DNA of 64,000 bases from Leptospira abararensis (GCF_016918735.1 NZ_JAFFPR010000042.1:10668-74667); one strand, 5' to 3'; positions 35,077 through 44,251 are shown, counted from the stretch's first letter. The notes: generated by a model from the letters alone, not told the origin. Numbers and translations: made by a program.

Positions 35077-35973
35077 ATGGAGAAAGAAGGAAAAAAAATT
35101 CTCATCATTGAAGATTCTGAATTACAAAGGAAACTTCTCAATCGATGGATTTCGAACCATGGGTATGTTCCCATCGAGGCAGTTTCCCTTTCTGATGCCA
35201 GAGCAATCATCAGTAAAGATCAAATCGATGTGGTTCTTCTTGATTGGGAGTTACCAGACGGATCTGGGATTGAATTAATTGCGGAAATATTCTCTTCCTC
35301 ACCAGTGGGCTGGCTTCCTATCATTATGGTCACAGGACATACGGAACCTGAAAATCTTAAACACGCCATAGAGGCGGGTGCTACCGACTACATTACCAAA
35401 CCCGCCAAAGAAATTGAGCTTCTAGCTAGAATCTTTAGTGCTTTAAGAATGAAATCTTTGCATGATCAATTGCGTGAAACTGCAATTCGAGATGTGATGA
35501 CTGGATTATATAATCGTCGTTATATGGAAGAGCGGATTGATCAAGAGTTCCAAAGATGCAAAAGACACAAACACAATCTATCTTTGGCAATGATTGATAT
35601 TGATTTCTTTAAAAAGGTAAATGATACGTATGGCCATGAAACTGGTGATATTGTTTTAAAACGAATCGCATCTGAATTAAAATCGTCTTTACGAAAATCA
35701 GATATCATTTCTCGATTTGGTGGTGAAGAGTTTGTGATTGTTTTTCCAGAAACGCCAGTGGCTGACACAGCGCGCGTTTTAGACAAAATAAGGGAGATGG
35801 TTTCCGGTATTGAATTACAATCGGAGGCGGGACAAACATTTAAAGTCTCTTTTAGTGGCGGGGTAGTTGGAGGAGACATCACTGGCATAGAAAATCCAAT
35901 GGAACTGCTAAGGACTGCCGATAAACTTTTATATGAAGCAAAGGCGTCTGGTCGAAATCGGATTGTAAGTTAA
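35077..35973 (+). CDS. Response regulator with GGDEF domain (PleD-like diguanylate cyclase)
   Basis: A 298-residue two-domain protein. The receiver (residues ~8-125) has KILIIEDSELQ, phospho-acceptor Asp in VVLLDWELPDGSG (~55), MVTGHTEPE and TKPAKE. The GGDEF domain has DVMTGLYNRRYMEE, AMIDIDFFKKVNDTYGHETGD and an intact FGGEEF (~214). RKSD five residues before it is an RxxD inhibitory site. So it should make c-di-GMP when phosphorylated, with product inhibition. The AGGAG ribosome site is only one base from the ATG, an odd spacing that may mean weak translation or a later start. It follows the lipoprotein pair; no kinase is adjacent. Confidence 0.92.
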   Translation: MEKEGKKILIIEDSELQRKLLNRWISNHGYVPIEAVSLSDARAIISKDQIDVVLLDWELPDGSGIELIAEIFSSSPVGWLPIIMVTGHTEPENLKHAIEAGATDYITKPAKEIELLARIFSALRMKSLHDQLRETAIRDVMTGLYNRRYMEERIDQEFQRCKRHKHNLSLAMIDIDFFKKVNDTYGHETGDIVLKRIASELKSSLRKSDIISRFGGEEFVIVFPETPVADTARVLDKIREMVSGIELQSEAGQTFKVSFSGGVVGGDITGIENPMELLRTADKLLYEAKASGRNRIVS

Positions 35974-35982
35974 ATAATCAAA

Positions 35983-37029
35983 TTGGATATCAATCATTCC
36001 TTTTACCAACTAACACCGGATACAATACTAAACGCTCTTGAATCTTTGGGATATGAAACTACTGGTCGTTTTTATCCATTAAATAGCGTCGAAAATCGAG
36101 TTTATGATGTAGAAACTACCAATGCAGGAAGAATCGTTGTAAAGTTCTATCGACCTGGAAAATGGACATATGATGAAATTCTAGAAGAACATCGGTTTTT
36201 ACAAGAACTCAGTTTAGAAGAAATTCCTGTTCTAACTCCAATCATCATTGAGGGAAAAACTTTATTTGAGTGGTCGGGGATCTTTTTTGCCATTTGGCCA
36301 CTTCGTAATGGTCGGATTGTTGAAGAGATTGCCGGTGGGGACTTGGAGAGAGTTGGTGCGTTACTGGGAAGGATCCATGCAGTAGGAAAAAAATCGAATT
36401 CAATTCACAGGCCAACATTGGACATTCCATCCTATGGATTAAGATCTTTAAATTTTATATTAGAAAAAAAACTGATACCAAATCAGACATTAGCCGAGCG
36501 TTATAAAACCACAGCTCATAGATCTTTTGAAATTTTCGAATCCTTAGCGAAAGAATACCAAATTCCATTCCAAAGAATTCATGGAGATTGTCACAAGGGA
36601 AACTTACTTGTTTCGCCGGATGGATATAGTATTTTGGACTTCGATGATTTTTTGGTAGGTCCAATTGTACAGGACTTTTGGATGTTACTTCCATTAGGTG
36701 AAGTTGACAGAAAAAATGATCTATTCCAGTTTTTGCAAGGTTATACAATGTTTGCAGAGTTTGATAAGAACTGGCTACAGCTGGTAGAGCCTCTCCGTAT
36801 TATCAGATACATTCATTACGCTGCTTGGATTGCGAAACGTTGGGAAGACCCTTCTTTTCCTTCATTGTTCCCCCACTTCGGAACCGAAGAATATTGGTTA
36901 AAAGAAACCTTGGATTTGGAATCGGCAAAAAAAGACTTAGAGGATCAGTCGATAGACGGAATCACAAATCCGACGGATACAGAACCTGAAATGACAAATA
37001 AAGATTTTTTTTGGGATTGGGAAAATTGA
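35983..37029 (+). CDS. srkA: SrkA/RdoA-like stress response kinase
   Basis: A 348-residue aminoglycoside phosphotransferase-fold kinase of the SrkA (YihE/RdoA) family. It has the N-terminal FYQLTPDTILNALESLGYETTGRFYPLNSVENRVYDVE, IVVKFYRPGKWTYDEILEEHRFLQEL, FFAIWPLRNGR, the catalytic HGDCHKGNLLV (~200) and the metal-binding ILDFDDFLVGP (~219). Family members phosphorylate protein Ser/Thr and protect cells from stress-induced death in E. coli. The start is TTG at 35983 with no clear ribosome site, ten bases after the GGDEF gene. It may be the last gene of that operon. It converges on the methyltransferase gene five bases away. Confidence 0.9.
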   Translation: MDINHSFYQLTPDTILNALESLGYETTGRFYPLNSVENRVYDVETTNAGRIVVKFYRPGKWTYDEILEEHRFLQELSLEEIPVLTPIIIEGKTLFEWSGIFFAIWPLRNGRIVEEIAGGDLERVGALLGRIHAVGKKSNSIHRPTLDIPSYGLRSLNFILEKKLIPNQTLAERYKTTAHRSFEIFESLAKEYQIPFQRIHGDCHKGNLLVSPDGYSILDFDDFLVGPIVQDFWMLLPLGEVDRKNDLFQFLQGYTMFAEFDKNWLQLVEPLRIIRYIHYAAWIAKRWEDPSFPSLFPHFGTEEYWLKETLDLESAKKDLEDQSIDGITNPTDTEPEMTNKDFFWDWEN

Positions 37030-37034
37030 GCAAA

Positions 37035-37823
37035 TTAACCTAACAGATGTGATAAGGCGACTGCAAACGCATGAGACACATTTAAAGAATCAATTTGGTT
37101 TTTCATTGGTATATAGATTAATTGGTCTGACAAATTGAGAACTGTTGGTTCTATTCCCTCTGATTCATTACCAAGGACCAAGACAAATTGGTTTTGTTTG
37201 CTTATTTCATAAATAGACTTTGTTTTAGATGATAAACCCGTTCCTTCCCGCGGCAGACTAAGAGATAAAATTTTATATCCGGATGTTTTCAAAGAGATTA
37301 AAGTCTCTGTTAGGTTAGGAATGCGAATCAATTGGATTTGAAATAAAGAACCCATAGAAACTCTTACACTTCTTCGGAGATAGGGTGATGCTGATTTGGA
37401 ATCAAAAAGAACAGCTTGAATTCCAAATGCTGCAGCCGTACGCAGAATAGAACCAATATTTTCACTATCAACGATAGAGTTTAAAAGGAGTATTGGGGAT
37501 TTGATTTCTGATAAGTGATTCCATTTTTGGTAACCGACTGCCATAAACCCTTGGTGGACAGAAAAACCAATGGTTTCTTCAAATACGGATTTTTCGGCAA
37601 CAAAACATTTGTTAGGGTCTGATAATTTGGATTGGATCAGTTCTTTATGTTTTTCCCAATACTTGGGCATACAGAAGACAGATTCTACTCTGAGATCAGA
37701 ATTTAGGAGGCGGACCGCTGTTTTCTCATGGTCTGCAATGAACTTATCAGAAGGCGCTTCCTTCGTTTTGAGTAGTTGATAATCAGAGAGTCTCGGGTCT
37801 TTTGGGGAGAGGATGGTTTGCAT
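37035..37823 (-). CDS. TrmH/SpoU-family RNA 2'-O-methyltransferase
   Basis: A 262-residue SPOUT methyltransferase. An N-terminal substrate-binding part precedes the knotted domain with motif 1 NSIVDSENIGSILRTAAAFG, motif 2 VLVLGNESEGI and motif 3 IPMKNQIDSLNVSHAFAVAL. All three are intact, so it is probably active on the ribose 2'-OH of rRNA or tRNA; the exact target cannot be read. It is a single-gene unit, converging on srkA. Confidence 0.9.
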   Translation of the reverse strand: MQTILSPKDPRLSDYQLLKTKEAPSDKFIADHEKTAVRLLNSDLRVESVFCMPKYWEKHKELIQSKLSDPNKCFVAEKSVFEETIGFSVHQGFMAVGYQKWNHLSEIKSPILLLNSIVDSENIGSILRTAAAFGIQAVLFDSKSASPYLRRSVRVSMGSLFQIQLIRIPNLTETLISLKTSGYKILSLSLPREGTGLSSKTKSIYEISKQNQFVLVLGNESEGIEPTVLNLSDQLIYIPMKNQIDSLNVSHAFAVALSHLLG

Positions 37824-37833
37824 TATGTCTCAT

Positions 37834-37888
37834 AACCCCGGAAAAGCCCCCGCCCTGATTAGGGTGGTGGAGGCGGGCTTGTGGGGTT
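37834..37888. repeat. GC-rich nested inverted repeat (structured intergenic element)
   Basis: A 55-base element in the gap between the methyltransferase (start) and reductase (end) genes, much more GC-rich than its surroundings. Outer arms AACCCC/GGGGTT (37834-37839, 37883-37888) enclose AAGCCCCCGCC paired with GGCGGGCTT, and an inner CCCT-GATT-AGGG hairpin (37853-37864). It could be a dispersed intergenic repeat or a terminator for the leftward reductase gene, though no U-run follows. No second copy was seen in this window. Confidence 0.55.
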
Positions 37889-37969
37889 GTCCCAAAACCT
37901 CTAACACAAATCCACATTTCCTTCAATCAAAGATTGAATTTCCGGAAATATTCTTCTGATAAGTTCATG

Positions 37970-38503
37970 TTACCCGAGATGGTAATCTGATTGCACAAAT
38001 CCATTTGAATAAGTCAAGGTTTTGATGTGTTTTAATTTTTGGTCCTTAGGTAAATAACCGAATAGAGGTAATCCAGATCCAAGTAAAACTGGAATTCTGG
38101 TAATTGTGATTTCATTTAACATTTGTTCCTTGATGAAGGATTGAATCAACTGCCCACCGTCCACATAAACTGTTTTGAATTGTTTTTTTTCTAAAATGTG
38201 AGTTAAGTTCTCGAGCTTTCCATTAAATATGGAAATGGGATTGGTTGATTCGAATTTGTAATCGGGATTTTTCGTTAATACATACACAGGAAGCGATCCA
38301 TACGGATATGATTCAAAACTCAATACTGTTTCAAAAGTAATTCTACCCATCACAATACAGTCTATCCCTTTGATGAAGGAAGAATATCCCAGATCATTAT
38401 TTTCCAATGCATATTCATCCGATGTAAGCCAGTCGATTGACCCATCAGATCTTGCTATAAAACCGTCTAAACTGCTTGCAATAAATGCTTTATATTGTAT
38501 CAT
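37970..38503 (-). CDS. RibD C-terminal/dihydrofolate reductase-fold protein
   Basis: A 177-residue protein of the RibD_C/DHFR-like group (YyaP, YwjB type). It has MIQYKAFIASSLDGFIARSDGSIDWL, DCIVMGRITFETVL, PVYVLTKNP and a central VDGGQLIQSFIKEQMLNEITITRIPVLLGSGLPLF, which is the full family pattern. It probably reduces a small molecule with NADPH; substrate is unknown. The ATG at 38503 has GAGGATT upstream and is preferred to ATG 38512. It is divergent from a TetR regulator gene with a perfect operator between them, so its expression is likely induced by that repressor's ligand. Confidence 0.88.
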   Translation of the reverse strand: MIQYKAFIASSLDGFIARSDGSIDWLTSDEYALENNDLGYSSFIKGIDCIVMGRITFETVLSFESYPYGSLPVYVLTKNPDYKFESTNPISIFNGKLENLTHILEKKQFKTVYVDGGQLIQSFIKEQMLNEITITRIPVLLGSGLPLFGYLPKDQKLKHIKTLTYSNGFVQSDYHLG

Positions 38504-38516
38504 AAATAGCATAATC

Positions 38517-38553
38517 CTCTACGGTGTAGAATTGTATACTCTACACCGTAGAG
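38517..38553. promoter_or_regulatory. Perfect 14-base inverted repeat operator between reductase and tetR
   Basis: CTCTACGGTGTAGA (38517-38530) and TCTACACCGTAGAG (38540-38553) are exact reverse complements with a nine-base spacer ATTGTATAC. It occupies most of the 64-base gap between the divergent reductase and TetR genes, overlapping any promoter there. It is the probable binding site of the adjacent TetR protein. Confidence 0.75.
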
Positions 38554-38567
38554 GTGTCCGGTTAAAA

Positions 38568-39104
38568 ATGAAACAAAAAATTATACATACCGCTTTGAAA
38601 ATTTGTGAAAAAGATGGCTATGAGTCATTTAGTATGCGAAAATTAGCTACAAAATTGGCACTAGATCCAATGGCCATTTACCACTATTTTGAAAACAAAG
38701 ACGCTCTGACCATGGCAATGGTAGAACAAATTTTTCAACGGTTCGAAAAAGAGATTTCAATCACTGATAAAAATCCTAAATCGAATTTAAAAAGAATTTT
38801 AGTTGAGTATTGGAAATTATTTATAGAATACCCGGGGATGTCTCTTTATTTGATTAAAAATTCTTATGATAGTTTTCCATCTGTCATTTCTCTAAACCAA
38901 ACCCTTCAAACTTTACTAGAAAAAATTTATCCTGCGGCAGACGATAAAAAAATGCTCAACATTCTTATTGATTTTATTCATGGGAATGCTCTTAGTTCTT
39001 TGTCTCTTGGCAAAGAAAAAATAAAAGAGATAACAATCCGCTCGAACCAAAGGGAATTGGAATTTTCATTGTCCTATATTTTGGATTTGTTCTCAAAACC
39101 TTAA
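38568..39104 (+). CDS. TetR-family transcriptional regulator
   Basis: A ~178-residue TetR regulator. The DNA-binding domain is KIIHTALKICEKDGYESFSMRKLATKLALDPMAIYHYFENKDALTMAMVEQI, whose LALDPMAIYHYF matches the tetracycline-repressor-like subgroup. The helical C-terminal domain has no recognisable ligand motif. The ATG at 38568 is 14 bases after the perfect inverted repeat; the longer frame from 38370 overlaps the reductase and is not real. It is divergent from the RibD-like reductase gene, which it probably represses along with itself. Confidence 0.88.
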   Translation: MKQKIIHTALKICEKDGYESFSMRKLATKLALDPMAIYHYFENKDALTMAMVEQIFQRFEKEISITDKNPKSNLKRILVEYWKLFIEYPGMSLYLIKNSYDSFPSVISLNQTLQTLLEKIYPAADDKKMLNILIDFIHGNALSSLSLGKEKIKEITIRSNQRELEFSLSYILDLFSKP

Positions 39105-39242
39105 CCAGCCGCCTAATAATAGTTTTAGGAACCTTACTTCTCCCTTTATTAGTAAATTTCATTAACTAATACCTATTTGTAGTTGATTAAATTACGCGGG
39201 AAAAAACTATTTATTTAGGGTTTCGGAAATTCCCCAATTAAA

Positions 39243-41045
39243 ATGAACATCGACCCACGAACAGTTGTATTTATTAACATAATTGGATGTCTATTGATGT
39301 CGGGGGGGCTTTGGTTTGCTGCTCGAGGTTATTTCCAAAAACTTCGGTTTGTAAAAGATTGGTCGATTGCCACTCTGTTACAGGCCTTCGGATGGATTGT
39401 AATGGGGGCCCTAAGAGGAGTTATACCCGATTGGGTTTCTATTGGTGCAGGTAATTCGATCATTTTACTCTCGTTGGTATATTCTAATAATGTCATACTT
39501 TCGATGTTTGATAGAAAGCCAATGTGGAAGTCTGGAATTTTTTCTGTAATTCTAGTATTTGTATTACTGGTTTTTCATCACTTTTCTGATTTTGCACCTA
39601 AATATCGCATCTCTTTAATTTCTTTTGCTGCGGGTTTACAGCTTACATTATCCTCTCAGGCAATTTTGGCTGCGAACAGAAAGTCGCGTTTGTCTAGTCG
39701 GTTTACTGCGTTTTTCTATTTGTCCTGCGGAATCTTTTTATTTCTTCGCTCCCTTTATTATACTTTTGCTGATGTTTCTGTTTCGCAAATTGCGTTTGGA
39801 AAAGGGCCCATTCAAGATATTACCTATCTGTTTTTTTACATAACTTCGGTAATGATGACATTTGGCTTTCTTATGATGTGTATTGACATTTTTATTAAAG
39901 GAAAAGAAGAAAGCGAACAAAAGTATCGATTACTTGCTGAAAATACTACAGATGTTATATGGGTGTTAAATTTTGAAGAACAAAAATACCTTTATGTCAG
40001 CCCATCCATTTTTAATATCACTGGGTTTAGAGCTGAAGAAGTAATCCACCATAAATTAAAGGACTCACTTACGCCGAAATCCTTAAAATATATAATGGAA
40101 GTTTTGCCGGTACGGATACGGGAATTTAAAGAAACCGGTGAAAGAAAACCTTTTAGCGATGAAGTGGAACAATACTGTAAGGATGGCTCCACAATTTGGA
40201 TTGAAGCAAATACGGTATTTCAGTGGAATCCGGATGGTTCTATTAATATACTGGGAGTATCCAGAAATATTGATCAAAGAAAAAAAGCAGAAATTGAAAA
40301 AGATAATTTCTATTCCGAATTACAGTTGTTAAATCATACAAAAGATAAATTTTTTTCAATTATTGCACATGATTTGAAAGGCCCAATAGGTGGAATGAAT
40401 ACTTTTGCTGGTATGATTTTAGAAGACCTGGATACAAGGCCCTTGAAACGGACAAAAAATGATTTGAGTATTCTCTTTCAATCTTCGGGTGAAGTTTATG
40501 TTTTGTTAGAAAATCTTTTGACATGGGCAAGGTCTCAAACTGGTGAAATAGCATTTTTTCCAGAAGATATTTCTATTTATCGTTCTATTGAATCCTCTAT
40601 TGCATCTGCTTCCTTCTCGATCCAAAACAAATCAATCACAATGAAGAATTGTGTAGATCCTAACTCAATGGTTTATGCTGACGAAAAGATGGTAGATACT
40701 ATCTTTAGAAATTTTATTTCGAATGCTATCAAGTATTCTCACCCAGGTGACGAAATTCAAATTTCTTCTGAATCCATTGGTGATGATATACAGATTTGCA
40801 TTACTGATTTTGGTATAGGCATCACAGAAGAAATTAGGAATAAGTTATTTCGGATTGATGCCAAACAAACAAGTATGCCTGGTACCCTTGGAGAAAGGGG
40901 TACGGCGCTTGGTTTAATTTTATGCAAAGAATTTATCGAAAAACATGGAGGAAGTATTCGTGTAGAAAGTGAATTAGGTAAGGGCTCGCAGTTTTATTTT
41001 ACCTTACCTAAAAAATCCAGTGTAGCTATTCGGGTACCACTTTAG
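39243..41045 (+). CDS. Membrane PAS histidine kinase
   Basis: A 600-residue sensor kinase. About seven hydrophobic segments (residues 1-225) form an unrecognised membrane sensor. It is followed by a PAS domain (KYRLLAENTTDVIWVLNFEEQKYLYVSPSI) with a PAC tail (INILGVSRNIDQRKKAE). Then come HisKA with FFSIIAHDLKGPIGGMNTFAGMI and an HATPase domain with FRNFISNAIKYSHPGDEI, CITDFGIGI and RGTALGLILCKEFIEKHGGSIRVES. All kinase boxes are intact. No response regulator is adjacent. The 3' end overlaps the convergent adaptor gene by 20 bases. Confidence 0.88.
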   Translation: MNIDPRTVVFINIIGCLLMSGGLWFAARGYFQKLRFVKDWSIATLLQAFGWIVMGALRGVIPDWVSIGAGNSIILLSLVYSNNVILSMFDRKPMWKSGIFSVILVFVLLVFHHFSDFAPKYRISLISFAAGLQLTLSSQAILAANRKSRLSSRFTAFFYLSCGIFLFLRSLYYTFADVSVSQIAFGKGPIQDITYLFFYITSVMMTFGFLMMCIDIFIKGKEESEQKYRLLAENTTDVIWVLNFEEQKYLYVSPSIFNITGFRAEEVIHHKLKDSLTPKSLKYIMEVLPVRIREFKETGERKPFSDEVEQYCKDGSTIWIEANTVFQWNPDGSINILGVSRNIDQRKKAEIEKDNFYSELQLLNHTKDKFFSIIAHDLKGPIGGMNTFAGMILEDLDTRPLKRTKNDLSILFQSSGEVYVLLENLLTWARSQTGEIAFFPEDISIYRSIESSIASASFSIQNKSITMKNCVDPNSMVYADEKMVDTIFRNFISNAIKYSHPGDEIQISSESIGDDIQICITDFGIGITEEIRNKLFRIDAKQTSMPGTLGERGTALGLILCKEFIEKHGGSIRVESELGKGSQFYFTLPKKSSVAIRVPL

Positions 41046-41901
41046 TTCCATCCACAACAGTATCACCTGGATATAGTATCACAGATTCTCCAATGGTAAG
41101 TCCACTTTTAATCATACTAATACCTTCGCTTTGATGTTCTACTTCAACAAATCGTAGTTTTGCTCTTTTCTTTTCAACGGTAAACACTGCCCACTTCTCA
41201 TCTTCACGAAACAAAGCCGAGGTGGGTATTACTGTAGCATTTGGTTTTTCAAATAAGATAATTTTACATTCCAATTCATAACCATCTCCGATATCAGGAG
41301 GAGGGTTGAATTCAATATAAATCGGTACACGTTGTTCTTCAACACCTAAGGAGGAAATTTTTGTGATAGCCGAAGGTTCGATGATCGAGACTTCGCCTTC
41401 TAAAGTATTTTCTCCAAAGCCAGTGAGAAGGACTTTGTCTTTGAGATCTAAATCAGGCATATCTTCCGATAAAATAAAAGCGGATACATCAATTTTTGTA
41501 ATATCACCATAATCTAAAATACGTTCCCCCATGGCCACTGGACCCGCACTTTCACGGTATACTTTTAGAATTTGACCATTGGCACTTGCCTTCACTGTTT
41601 TCACTATATCCCAATCAATAGTCAGAAGAGTCATACCTTTAGTGACTTTGTTTCCTGCGTGCAATTCTACTCGGCGCATTACACCATTTACCGGGGAGTA
41701 TGCAGTATAAAGTTCTTTGATTTTTGTTTTTCCTTGTACAGAAAGTATTTGTCTGTAAACACTTTGAGTTACAGCGGATACTTCAACAGGTTTTGGATCC
41801 TTCTTTAAAATTAGAAAAGAAAATCCTAAAAACAAAATTACAGCGATTGTTATTTTTGCGTTTTTGGTTTTTAGTAGTTCTAAAAATCTTTCTTTCGTCA
41901 T
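41026..41901 (-). CDS. ABC exporter membrane-fusion (adaptor) protein
   Basis: A 291-residue HlyD/DevB-like adaptor with an N-terminal membrane anchor (ITIAVILFLGFSFLIL). YSPVNGVMRRVELHAGNKVTKGMTLLTID is the biotinyl-lipoyl-like half, and beta-barrel segments follow (ANGQILKVYRESAGPVAMGERILDYGD, VLLTGFGENTLEGEVSIIEP). The ending ALFREDEKWAVFTVEKKRAKLRFVEVE is typical of the family. It lacks a long coiled-coil hairpin, so it is a short adaptor. It is the third gene of an ATPase-permease-adaptor operon, starting one base after the permease stop. The pump's substrate is unknown. Confidence 0.82.
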   Translation of the reverse strand: MTKERFLELLKTKNAKITIAVILFLGFSFLILKKDPKPVEVSAVTQSVYRQILSVQGKTKIKELYTAYSPVNGVMRRVELHAGNKVTKGMTLLTIDWDIVKTVKASANGQILKVYRESAGPVAMGERILDYGDITKIDVSAFILSEDMPDLDLKDKVLLTGFGENTLEGEVSIIEPSAITKISSLGVEEQRVPIYIEFNPPPDIGDGYELECKIILFEKPNATVIPTSALFREDEKWAVFTVEKKRAKLRFVEVEHQSEGISMIKSGLTIGESVILYPGDTVVDGTKVVPE

Positions 41902-41902
41902 G

Positions 41903-44251
41903 TTATTCTCTCACCTTGAGTACACTTAATAAATCCATTGTTTTTAATTTTCGATAAACGATGATAAAACTGATGGCGGCAGTGGTTAGTGCCAGAAGTA
42001 TTGAATAGTAATAAGTGGATGGAAAAATAACAGCGGGGACTTTGAATCCTTCTGTTTCGTTACTATTTAATATTAGGTTTGCTACCTTATTTCCAAAAAA
42101 ACATCCAATGGGAATTGCAACAATTATTTGCCATGTTAGTTCCCAAGCAATAATTTCAAATACTTCTTTTAAACTAAACCCCAATATCCTCAAACTTCCC
42201 AATTCATAAATACGTTCAGATAAAGTGATCATCGCCGTATTATAGATTACCCCAATAGAAATGATAATTGTAAATATTAAAATGACGATGGAAGTTGATT
42301 GGAGAGATCTTTGCATCATTTCCTTAAAAGCAGTAAGAATTGCTGTTTTTGAGAATAAACCAATCACAAGTGGGTTGTCTTTAAATTCTTCGATTAAATT
42401 TTTATCTTCTAGAGGATCGGTTTTTAATAAGGCTAAGTTAATTAAACTTCCTTCGTCCAACATTCGATTTAGATTGTTTCTATTGATGAATACGCCCTGT
42501 CCCAAAATTTCGTTGGCAAAAGCAGTAACAGTGACAGGGATTTTTCTTTTTTCCCCGTCAAGAGTTTCGATTACTATGGTTTCTCCTTTTTGGATCCCCA
42601 TTTTGTTTGCAAGGTCAGTATTCATCATGATCCCATAAACGGGAATATCAATTGGATGTAAATCATGGTTTAAGATTCTTCTTAGATCGGAGCCATCCGA
42701 AATTCCTGTTAAGATACTATCCTTTGTTTTTCTATGTTTAGTAATTTTAATCGGAATCGATCTTTGTCCTTCTGCGATAAAAACACCTTTTTTTTCTTTA
42801 AGACTTAACAATACAGAATCTTCCACTGGAATTCTGAAAACTAAAGTAAGAGTTTCTCTTTGAATTGTATTGAATTGTAAATCTAACAAAGTACCTACAG
42901 TATCTTGAATGAAGTTTCCAATAATCATAATCATAATGGATGTAGATAAACCCAAAATCGTAAGTATTGTTCTTGTCGGGCGTTTAAAAAGATTTCTTAG
43001 GACCATCCTTTGTATAGTTCTAAGATTTGTAATCCATGCTTCCCAAAACGAAATTGTAAATGTTCCAGGTGGAGCAGGACGCATGGCTTGTGCTGGATCT
43101 AGCTGGATGATACTTCGTAAAGAGATGATCGTTCCAATCCCACCAATAAGCATTCCAAAGCTAACACTAAATAAAGCGAGTAGGGGTGGGAAAATTGGAA
43201 TCAGCTCAGGGAATTTATAAAATCTTCCATACAACCCTGTCATTGCGTTGCCTAAAAAATATCCAACAATTACACCAAGGATACTGCTTATTGCAGTGAT
43301 AAAAGTAATGAGCTTCAAATAATGCAAAACAATATCTCTGGAAGTATAACCAAGCGCTCGTAAGGTCGCAATTTGTTCTCGTTCCTTAGAAATCAATCGA
43401 TTAGAGATGATGTGCAAAAGAAAAGCAGCGATTGCTAAAAAAATTCCAGGTAAAAATACCGCAGTAGTCCGAAGTTGCCTAAATTCATCACTCAAAAAAG
43501 AATCCGAAGGCAATAGTTTTCTTTCTTTTGCCCCTAAGCCACCAAACTCATCTAACAAACCATCTAAATCACGCATTGTGCGTAATCTATCCTCTCCGTC
43601 TGTGGCAAAATGAAAGATAATTTGATTGAAGGCACCTTCAAAGTTGAAGTTCGCTTCCATAGCTTCTCGTTTCATCCAGATGATGCCATAGTGTTTATCG
43701 TCTGGCATTGGATTTCCTGGCCTGAATACATAAACAAACTCTGGTGACAAACCAACACCTGTTACTTGTAGGAATACACGTTTACCACCAATAATTGAGG
43801 ATAGAACAGACCCCGGTTCTAATCGATTGGCGTTGGCAAAATTTTCACTAATGATTACATCTTGGTTTTGTTTTGGCAAAAATCCTTTTTTTAAATACAG
43901 AGTATTCGTATGTTCTGGTAAAGAGATCAACTGGGCAGCAGAAGGATACACTTCACCAGGGAAATCTAAAACAATTTCTTTTGAGATTCTTGTTTCAAAG
44001 TCAGAGATGCCTGGAAGTGCGGCTATTTTTGATTCAAGAAAAGAAGGAGCCCGGTTTAAATAGACGAATCCTTCGCATAGATTTTGTTTGCTGTAAAAAT
44101 TGGATTGGGCATCCATTAACGAAAAGTAAGCAGCCCAAGAGGCTGAAAAATAACTGATCCCTGCAGCGATCACAAGGCCCACAGTCAAACCCTGCATAGT
44201 CATCGACTTTAAGTCTCTCAGTAATTTTAAGTTTAACGTTCTGCCAATCAC
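41903..44251 (-). CDS. ABC transporter permease, FtsX/MacB-like (two-domain)
   Basis: A ~782-residue permease with two FtsX units. The first membrane segment (GLTVGLVIAAGISYFSASWAAYFSLMDAQ) leads into a ~230-residue periplasmic domain. It is followed by EQIATLRALGYTSRDIVLHYLKLI and three membrane helices. The second half repeats this, ending RIYELGSLRILGFSLKEVFEIIAWE and two helices. ALGYTSRDI and ILGFSLKEV are the FtsX coupling motifs. The most likely start is GTG 44251, which overlaps the ATPase stop (GTGA) with GAGGT upstream; TTG 44254 is possible. It works with the adjacent ATPase and adaptor, as in MacAB or DevBCA systems; substrate unknown. Confidence 0.88.
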   Translation of the reverse strand: MIGRTLNLKLLRDLKSMTMQGLTVGLVIAAGISYFSASWAAYFSLMDAQSNFYSKQNLCEGFVYLNRAPSFLESKIAALPGISDFETRISKEIVLDFPGEVYPSAAQLISLPEHTNTLYLKKGFLPKQNQDVIISENFANANRLEPGSVLSSIIGGKRVFLQVTGVGLSPEFVYVFRPGNPMPDDKHYGIIWMKREAMEANFNFEGAFNQIIFHFATDGEDRLRTMRDLDGLLDEFGGLGAKERKLLPSDSFLSDEFRQLRTTAVFLPGIFLAIAAFLLHIISNRLISKEREQIATLRALGYTSRDIVLHYLKLITFITAISSILGVIVGYFLGNAMTGLYGRFYKFPELIPIFPPLLALFSVSFGMLIGGIGTIISLRSIIQLDPAQAMRPAPPGTFTISFWEAWITNLRTIQRMVLRNLFKRPTRTILTILGLSTSIMIMIIGNFIQDTVGTLLDLQFNTIQRETLTLVFRIPVEDSVLLSLKEKKGVFIAEGQRSIPIKITKHRKTKDSILTGISDGSDLRRILNHDLHPIDIPVYGIMMNTDLANKMGIQKGETIVIETLDGEKRKIPVTVTAFANEILGQGVFINRNNLNRMLDEGSLINLALLKTDPLEDKNLIEEFKDNPLVIGLFSKTAILTAFKEMMQRSLQSTSIVILIFTIIISIGVIYNTAMITLSERIYELGSLRILGFSLKEVFEIIAWELTWQIIVAIPIGCFFGNKVANLILNSNETEGFKVPAVIFPSTYYYSILLALTTAAISFIIVYRKLKTMDLLSVLKVRE

